A stretch of DNA of 9,429 bases. Origin: DATDUW01 sp035290185. GTDB taxonomy: Bacteria; Patescibacteriota; Patescibacteriia; UBA9934; GWF2-40-263. Shown piece after piece: positions 5,247 through 9,429 of the stretch. Location of the stretch: NCBI GenBank assembly GCA_035290185.1, contig DATDUW010000002.1, forward strand, positions 1-9,429, given 5' to 3'. Position 1 is the first letter of the stretch. Each line of letters opens with the position of its first letter. The position numbers were made by a program, and so were the translations under genes. Below the pieces are notes generated by a model, which searched no databases, had not been told where the DNA came from, and saw only the letters and a list, made by a program, of their open reading frames with translations.

Positions 5247-5263
5247 AAGGGACGCAATCCCTT
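5247..5263 (+). promoter_or_regulatory. Inverted repeat just upstream of the dnaG start
   Basis: AAGGGA (5247-5252) and TCCCTT (5258-5263) pair around CGCAA, ending 5 nt before ATG 5269. A second TCCCTT at 5272-5277 overlaps the start region, so the purine arm has two possible partners, one of which would cover the start codon. Seen directly; a control role is inferred. Confidence 0.4.
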
Positions 5264-5268
5264 CCTCC

Positions 5269-7134
5269 ATGTCCCTTATGGATGCTAAAGAAGAAATTCG
5301 TCGCCGCATCGACATTGCAGACCTGATTGGGGAGTCGTTGGACTTGAAACCATCCGGGTCTGGTAGTTTTAAAGCTGTCTGTCCCTTTCATGCGGAAAAG
5401 ACGCCATCCTTCCATGTTTCGCGGGAAAAGCAAATTTGGCACTGTTTCGGGTGCGGGGAAGGAGGGGATTGTTTTTCTTTTGTCATGAAAATGGAGGGGG
5501 TTGAATTTTCCGAAGCGTTGCGCCTTTTGGGAAAGCGGGCCGGGGTGGAGGTTCCAAGATTTTCTTCAATAGAAACAAACGAGCGTGATCGCTTTGTGCG
5601 CATCAATACGTTTGCCGCGGCCTGCTATCAGAAAATTTTGCAAACACTTCCGTCTGCGGCTGTTGCTCGCGCGTATGTGCAAAAACGCGGGATGGATGCT
5701 GATCTGCAAGAGACGTTTGGGATAGGTTTTGCCCCTGACGCGTGGGATACACTTGCGCGACTCTTTGAGCGAAAAGGATTTTCCCTGCTTGAAGCAGAAC
5801 ACACCGGACTGTTTCTGCGCCGCAAGAGCGGGTCAGGGTTTATCGACCGGTTCCGCAACCGCCTCATGATTCCCTTGCGCGACCCGCACGGTTCCGTGGT
5901 GGGATTTGCCGGACGATTGCTCCCACGTTCGGACGGATCAACGGCCGAGGATGCTGGTCCGAAATATCTCAATTCTCCCGAGACTGCTGCTTACCGCAAA
6001 GGAGAATTTCTGTTCGGGTTGGATCTGGCAAAGGCAGCCATCAAGACAGAAAAGTCCGTCATCCTTGTGGAAGGAAATCTGGATGTCGTGGCCTCACACA
6101 AAGCCGGTGTCCGCAACGTAGTGGCCAGCTCAGGTACCGCGCTTACAGAGAGACAGCTTTCCCTTTTGCGTCGTTATACAGACACGTTGATTTTTGCCCT
6201 TGATCGCGATGCGGCCGGCGGGGCCGCGGCCCGCCGCGTGGCCGCCCTTGCCCATCCGTTCGGATTTCAGCTTAAGGCCGCTGTGCTTCCACCAGGCGCG
6301 GGCAAGGATCCGGACGAGGCCGTGCAAAAGGATCCGGAACTGTGGCGCCAGGCCGTCTCTGGTGCCGTTCCGGTCATGCAATACCTTATGGTGCAAGCTT
6401 TGGAAGGGAAGGACCTTGCCCGTGTCGAAGATAAGCGCGCGGCCGCGTCCCTTCTCATTACGGACCTACTTCTGCTTGACAGTGAAGTCGAACGGGATCA
6501 TTGGATTCAGAGGGCGGCTGATTTACTCGGGGCGGATCGCGCGGCGTTGCGTGCCGATGTTGAGAAAGCACGCAAGGCCCCGCACCTTTTGGGAGGAAAA
6601 ACAGATCAAAAGGTGCGCGGCCCCGCGGCCCCGCCGGCCGCCGCCGCTACGACCATCGATTCCGAACGCCGTACACGCGCACATGTGGCCCTAGAAGCCG
6701 TTCTGGCCCTTTGCCTTCACCGACCGGAATGGCAAACAGAGGCGTTTGTCCGTTTGGACCCTGCCCGCCTGCCCGAAGGGGAGTCACGCGAACTTTACAC
6801 CTCTCTTGTTCCGGAGTATGCTTTTTCTCGATTCTCCCTGTCCACCGAACAGGAAACTTATTTCGGTTGGATGAGTGGAAAATGGAAGGAAGATCCGGCA
6901 CGCGCCCGGCTCCTTCCCCTCCTCCGCCGCTTAGCCCTGCAGGGTGAAACCGTGGCGGCAGGGATGCCGGATCCGGAGGCACACAGACAACTTGAGGCCC
7001 ATCTCGTTGTTCTCGATCAGGCGTTTCTTGAAACAGAACGCAAACACCTTGAGACTGAGATCCGCCGTGCCGAAGCCAAAGGTGACCAAGATGCCGTTCA
7101 GGCTCTTCTTGCGGCCTACGCTTCGCTCCGATAA
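5269..7134 (+). CDS. dnaG: DNA primase DnaG
   Basis: DnaG makes the RNA primers for lagging-strand synthesis at the fork, working with the DnaB helicase. At 621 residues it is in the normal size range. The N-terminal CHC2 zinc finger has Cys38, His41, Cys59 and Cys62 (CPFH and HCFGCGEGGD). The catalytic core has DRFRNRLMIPLRDPHG and, further on, PKYLNSPET, typical of the basic RNA-polymerase-like subdomain. The Toprim fold follows, with the glutamate of EGNLDV at residue 268 and the metal-binding DRDAAG from residue 312. An Ala/Pro-rich linker near residues 446-460 leads to a charged helical C-terminal domain where DnaB binding is expected. ATG 5278 is an equally possible start, and neither has a good SD. 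rpoD follows after 60 nt, the conserved macromolecular-synthesis arrangement. Confidence 0.98.
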   Translation: MSLMDAKEEIRRRIDIADLIGESLDLKPSGSGSFKAVCPFHAEKTPSFHVSREKQIWHCFGCGEGGDCFSFVMKMEGVEFSEALRLLGKRAGVEVPRFSSIETNERDRFVRINTFAAACYQKILQTLPSAAVARAYVQKRGMDADLQETFGIGFAPDAWDTLARLFERKGFSLLEAEHTGLFLRRKSGSGFIDRFRNRLMIPLRDPHGSVVGFAGRLLPRSDGSTAEDAGPKYLNSPETAAYRKGEFLFGLDLAKAAIKTEKSVILVEGNLDVVASHKAGVRNVVASSGTALTERQLSLLRRYTDTLIFALDRDAAGGAAARRVAALAHPFGFQLKAAVLPPGAGKDPDEAVQKDPELWRQAVSGAVPVMQYLMVQALEGKDLARVEDKRAAASLLITDLLLLDSEVERDHWIQRAADLLGADRAALRADVEKARKAPHLLGGKTDQKVRGPAAPPAAAATTIDSERRTRAHVALEAVLALCLHRPEWQTEAFVRLDPARLPEGESRELYTSLVPEYAFSRFSLSTEQETYFGWMSGKWKEDPARARLLPLLRRLALQGETVAAGMPDPEAHRQLEAHLVVLDQAFLETERKHLETEIRRAEAKGDQDAVQALLAAYASLR

Positions 7135-7144
7135 TCCGTTTTTT

Positions 7145-7180
7145 TTCGCTTCTCCTTCTTTTGATTTTTGGAGAAGCGAA
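7145..7180 (+). promoter_or_regulatory. 11-bp inverted repeat between dnaG and rpoD
   Basis: Arms 7145-7155 and 7170-7180 are perfect 11-bp complements around a 14-nt T-rich loop. The T8 run (7139-7146) comes before the hairpin and there is no T-run after it, so it is not a plus-strand terminator. The right arm holds GGAGAAG, the only SD-like word near rpoD, but this is over 20 nt from the chosen ATG. It could be a leader hairpin or an mRNA-processing site tuning rpoD relative to dnaG. Confidence 0.5.
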
Positions 7181-7194
7181 ATGTCCATTTTCTT

Positions 7195-8535
7195 ATGTCG
7201 ATGCGATCATCGTCCTCTTCTCGCGGTAAATCTATCCGCCCGACCAAGCAGTCGTCGTCTCCTAAAAAAAAGATTTTAAAACGCGGTTCGGTACCTCTGG
7301 TACCCAAGAAGGAAAAAAAGAAGAAGGGGAAAAAAGAAGAAGAAAGGAAGACGGTGCGCAAGCCGGTTCGGAAAGCAACGGGGTCTTCAAAGCCATTCGT
7401 TAAACCGCCCGTTGCCTCTCCTCCAGTCAAGTATGTCAAAGCCCTTCCGCCAACCGAAGAGGCGATTCACCGGCTCGTAGAACGGGGGCAGTCTCGCGGT
7501 TTCATCACGGAGAACGAGATTCTTTTTGCCTTCCCCGATCTTGAAGATTACCTTGATCCCTACGAATCGTTCCTAGACCAGATTGAGCGACTCGGCGTTC
7601 ATCTTGTGGAGATGAAGGAGGGAATTCTTGGACGCAGCAAAGACCGCGAGTCGGTCATGGAAAGCATTCGGATGCATTCTGACAAGGGGAAAATGGATAT
7701 GCTTTCCGATTTGACGCAGGATTCCATTCAGATGTATTTGCGTGAAATTGGCAAGATTCCGTTGTTGACAGGCGAAGAAGAAGTGGCCTTGGCCAAGCGC
7801 AAAGACCGCGGGGATAAGGAAGCCGAGCGGCGGCTTATTGAAGCAAACCTACGTCTCGTTGTTTCTATTGCAAAAAAGTTCGTGGGGAAACAGTTGTCCC
7901 TCCTCGACCTTATTCAAGAAGGGAACATTGGTCTGTTTCGTGCCGTGAAAAAATTTGAGTACCGCAAAGGATACAAGTTTTCCACCTATGCCACTTGGTG
8001 GATCCGACAGGCCATTACGCGCGCCCTGGCCGATCAATCGCGCACCATTCGCATCCCGGTTCACATGGTTGAGACCATCAACCGGTTTCAGCAGGTGGAG
8101 CGGCGGCTCATCCAGGATCTTGGACGCGAACCGCTTCCCGAAGAAATCGCGGCCGAGATGAGCGAACCGGTCGACAAGATCCGTCACATCATGAAGATTT
8201 CCCAGGATACGGTTTCGCTCGAAACGTCTGTGGGAGAAGACGATGAAGATTCCAAACTCGAAGATTTCATCGAGGACGTCAAGAACATTGCGCCGGATCG
8301 CGCCGCAGCCCGCGAACTTCTTAAGGTCTATGTTGACGCGGCCATGAAGGAGCTTTCTCCCCGCGAGCAGAAAATTTTAGAAATGCGCTTTGGCCTCGTG
8401 GACGGCGTGACCCATACCCTTGAAGAAGTCGGTCGTGAATTTGACGTCACCCGTGAGCGCATTCGCCAGATTGAGGCCAAGGCCCTGGAAAAAATCCAGG
8501 TCCATCCCATGATTGTCAAGCTGCGTGACTATTGA
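7195..8535 (+). CDS. rpoD: RNA polymerase primary sigma factor (RpoD/SigA)
   Basis: This is the housekeeping sigma70 that directs RNA polymerase to -10/-35 promoters. From ATG 7195 it has 446 residues. The first 65 or so are a disordered Ser/Lys/Arg tail with a KKEKKKKGKKEEERK stretch. A region 1.1-like acidic helical segment follows (about 75-150). Region 1.2 begins near residue 176 (DSIQMYLREIGKIPLL). Region 2 has ANLRLVVSIAKKF and DLIQEGNIGL, then the -10-reading YKFSTYATWWIRQAITRA. Region 3 follows VHMVETIN. Region 4.2 is the -35-reading helix-turn-helix TLEEVGREFDVTRERIRQIE. All diagnostic motifs are intact. There is no large insertion between 1.2 and 2.1. ATG 7201 is an alternative start. 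A TTG at 7168 would add nine residues but lies inside the hairpin. Its match to TTGACA and TATAAT-like promoters here is consistent. Confidence 0.97.
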   Translation: MSMRSSSSSRGKSIRPTKQSSSPKKKILKRGSVPLVPKKEKKKKGKKEEERKTVRKPVRKATGSSKPFVKPPVASPPVKYVKALPPTEEAIHRLVERGQSRGFITENEILFAFPDLEDYLDPYESFLDQIERLGVHLVEMKEGILGRSKDRESVMESIRMHSDKGKMDMLSDLTQDSIQMYLREIGKIPLLTGEEEVALAKRKDRGDKEAERRLIEANLRLVVSIAKKFVGKQLSLLDLIQEGNIGLFRAVKKFEYRKGYKFSTYATWWIRQAITRALADQSRTIRIPVHMVETINRFQQVERRLIQDLGREPLPEEIAAEMSEPVDKIRHIMKISQDTVSLETSVGEDDEDSKLEDFIEDVKNIAPDRAAARELLKVYVDAAMKELSPREQKILEMRFGLVDGVTHTLEEVGREFDVTRERIRQIEAKALEKIQVHPMIVKLRDY

Positions 8536-8613
8536 ACTCTTTTGTTATTCATTAGCGAAATTTTAAGCAAAACTGAAAGAAAACCATTGACGGAATTGTA
8601 TTTTTATGGTGAG

Positions 8614-8647
8614 GTGGGCGGTCCCACTTCTGTGGGGTTGGTTTTTT
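8614..8647 (+). terminator. Terminator region after rpoD, with two competing hairpins
   Basis: CCCAC (8623-8627) can pair downstream with GTGGG (8632-8636, loop TTCT), which is followed after a few bases by a T6 run (8642-8647), a weak intrinsic terminator. The same CCCAC can instead pair upstream with GTGGG (8614-8618, loop CGGT), which would dissolve the terminator. It probably ends the dnaG-rpoD transcript. Whether it also acts as an attenuator for the lipoprotein gene is undecided. Confidence 0.5.
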
Positions 8648-8681
8648 AACAATTGAAGAAAAAAAAGAGAAAGGAGAACAA

Positions 8682-9269
8682 ATGAGGAAAAGCTGTTTCC
8701 TCTTGTTGTTGTTGACCGGGTGTTATCTCCCGCCCCCTGACATCAGTTCGGAGGTCTTGGAGGAGGAGGTGGGGGAGACGTGTGGAATTTCACCCCCATT
8801 TTTGGGAGGGGATTCTGTCTTTTTTTTCGGGGCAACGGACGAGGGAGTGGCAGAGGCAGCTAACGTCGGTTGTGTCGCAGGGAATCTCGAAGGAGATGCT
8901 GGTGTTTCGCTGGCGCTTCTTTTGGGGTTTCCTAAAGAAGAAGATCCCTTCTTGGACATGGAAGGGAAGGCACAGGAAGAATTTTGTACGCCATCTCTCC
9001 TGACGGATTGTGTCTCGCACATCGGGGACGGGAACGGATTGAAGCTTTCCGTTAATTGGTGTGTGGGTTCTGAACATGACTTTACCGTGGTTGGCGTTTC
9101 AGCCACGGTGAGCGGGAAATCTGTGTCTTTTTGGGGAACCTGCGAAGACGAATGTGGCGTTTTGTCCGCTTCGTTTTTTAACGGAACTCCGGAAGAAGGA
9201 GGGGTGTCAATCGAGAACATCAGCTCCCTTCCCAAGTTGGGAGAGGGTGAGATGTTGAAGTGTCAGTAG
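8682..9269 (+). CDS. Cysteine-rich lipoprotein of unknown function
   Basis: An AAAGGAG SD sits at proper distance before ATG 8682. The 195-residue product opens with a short lipoprotein signal: MRKS, a leucine-rich core, and the lipobox LTGC, with the lipidated cysteine at residue 14. It should be secreted by Sec, lipidated and anchored in the membrane. The mature part starts with a proline-rich and then acidic stretch (residues 15-33). It contains eight further cysteines, at 34, 64, 102, 110, 127, 154, 158 and 194, an even number that could make four disulfides. Glycine, short hydrophobic strands and acidic residues dominate, which suggests a beta-rich, disulfide-stabilised extracellular domain. 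No enzyme motif is recognised. A hairpin terminator follows its stop directly. Confidence 0.85.
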   Translation: MRKSCFLLLLLTGCYLPPPDISSEVLEEEVGETCGISPPFLGGDSVFFFGATDEGVAEAANVGCVAGNLEGDAGVSLALLLGFPKEEDPFLDMEGKAQEEFCTPSLLTDCVSHIGDGNGLKLSVNWCVGSEHDFTVVGVSATVSGKSVSFWGTCEDECGVLSASFFNGTPEEGGVSIENISSLPKLGEGEMLKCQ

Positions 9270-9294
9270 AAGGGGAGACCATGAATCCCCTTTT
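9270..9294 (+). terminator. Intrinsic terminator after the cysteine-rich lipoprotein gene
   Basis: AAGGGGA (9270-9276) pairs with TCCCCTT (9286-9292), and the right arm runs into TTTT. The stem begins directly after the stop codon. The T-tail is short, so efficiency may be moderate. Confidence 0.65.
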
Positions 9295-9313
9295 GGTTGT
9301 AAGTGGATAATGG

Positions 9314-9331
9314 AGGGTCTCATCAGACCCT
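9314..9331 (+). other. Hairpin upstream of the second lipoprotein gene
   Basis: AGGGTCT (9314-9320) and AGACCCT (9325-9331) pair perfectly around CATC. The word GGTCTCATCAG in its left half recurs inside the following coding region (about 9394-9404). There is no T-run, so it may be a leader hairpin or a second weak stop for read-through. Confidence 0.5.
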
Positions 9332-9360
9332 TCTCAAACTCAGGAGAAGAGGAGAAGACG

Positions 9361-9429
9361 AATGAGGAAGAGTTTTATGGCGGCCGCGTTGAGCGGTCTC
9401 ATCAGTCTGGTGGTTGGTTGTATGGGGTG
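9361..9429 (+). CDS. Second lipoprotein gene, cut by the window end
   Basis: ATG 9361 follows a strong purine-rich SD region (AGGAGAAGAGGAGAAG). The 23 codons seen encode MRKS, a hydrophobic core and the lipobox VVGC, with the lipid-carrying cysteine at residue 20. The MRKS opening and lipobox mirror the gene just upstream, so the two may be paralogues or functional partners in an envelope cluster. The mature protein is outside the window. Confidence 0.75.

Noticed and set aside
7181..7279. ATG 7181 with GGAGAAG seven bases upstream, suggesting a small gene
   Set aside because: The frame is out of register with rpoD and ends after about 30 codons of unconvincing sequence. The purines are explained by the 11-bp inverted repeat.
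8587..8615. TTGACG as the -35 of a promoter for the lipoprotein gene
   Set aside because: At 17 nt spacing the -10 would be TGAGGT, a poor match, and nearer candidates (TATGGT) give spacers that are too short. Left uncalled.

Overview
This window reads as a chromosomal segment of a bacterium with a small, compact genome. It joins a conserved housekeeping block (dnaG-rpoD) to faster-evolving accessory genes and an unusually structured intergenic island. The gene style fits the candidate phyla radiation (Patescibacteria): a small primary sigma factor with a lysine-rich tail, several core genes without a Shine-Dalgarno (SD) sequence, and hypothetical genes with no obvious family. That placement is an inference; no marker here proves it.

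Layout. Positions 1-99 are the 3' end of a truncated gene whose stop codon lies inside a hairpin. Positions 168-196 hold a good sigma70-type promoter that drives an unrecognised 349-residue protein (282-1331), closed by a compound hairpin terminator (1348-1411). Positions 1412-2261 contain no protein gene. They hold tRNA-Val(CAC) on the minus strand plus many designed-looking hairpins. At least five of these share one architecture: a 6-7 bp outer stem, a symmetric 3x3 internal loop, and an inner stem whose sequence varies while pairing is kept. A long inverted repeat stands just 5' of the tRNA, and a G-poor tract with repeated CCTAC words precedes the next gene.

Positions 2262-3944 encode a KefB-type (CPA2) cation:proton antiporter with a C-terminal NAD-binding TrkA-N domain. 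Overlapping its end is the relic of a P-type cation ATPase (3893-4418). The relic keeps the N-terminal domain and the last membrane helix but has lost the whole catalytic middle, with frame changes at both joints. A second extended -10 promoter then precedes an A/T-rich orphan gene (4481-5236), which runs 32 nt ahead of dnaG (5269-7134, primase) and rpoD (7195-8535, primary sigma factor). A weak terminator region follows. The window ends with two lipoprotein genes, both starting MRKS: a cysteine-rich one (8682-9269) and one cut by the window edge (9361-9429).

How it fits together. dnaG and rpoD are the classical macromolecular-synthesis pair and are probably co-transcribed, perhaps with the orphan upstream. 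The antiporter and the dead ATPase were probably an ion-homeostasis pair. The accessory genes (282-1331 and the two lipoproteins) have strong SD sequences and their own terminators. The antiporter, the orphan, dnaG and rpoD lack a well-placed SD, and three of them have a short inverted repeat that covers a purine-rich stretch just upstream of the start. The most unusual content is the hairpin repeat family around the tRNA.
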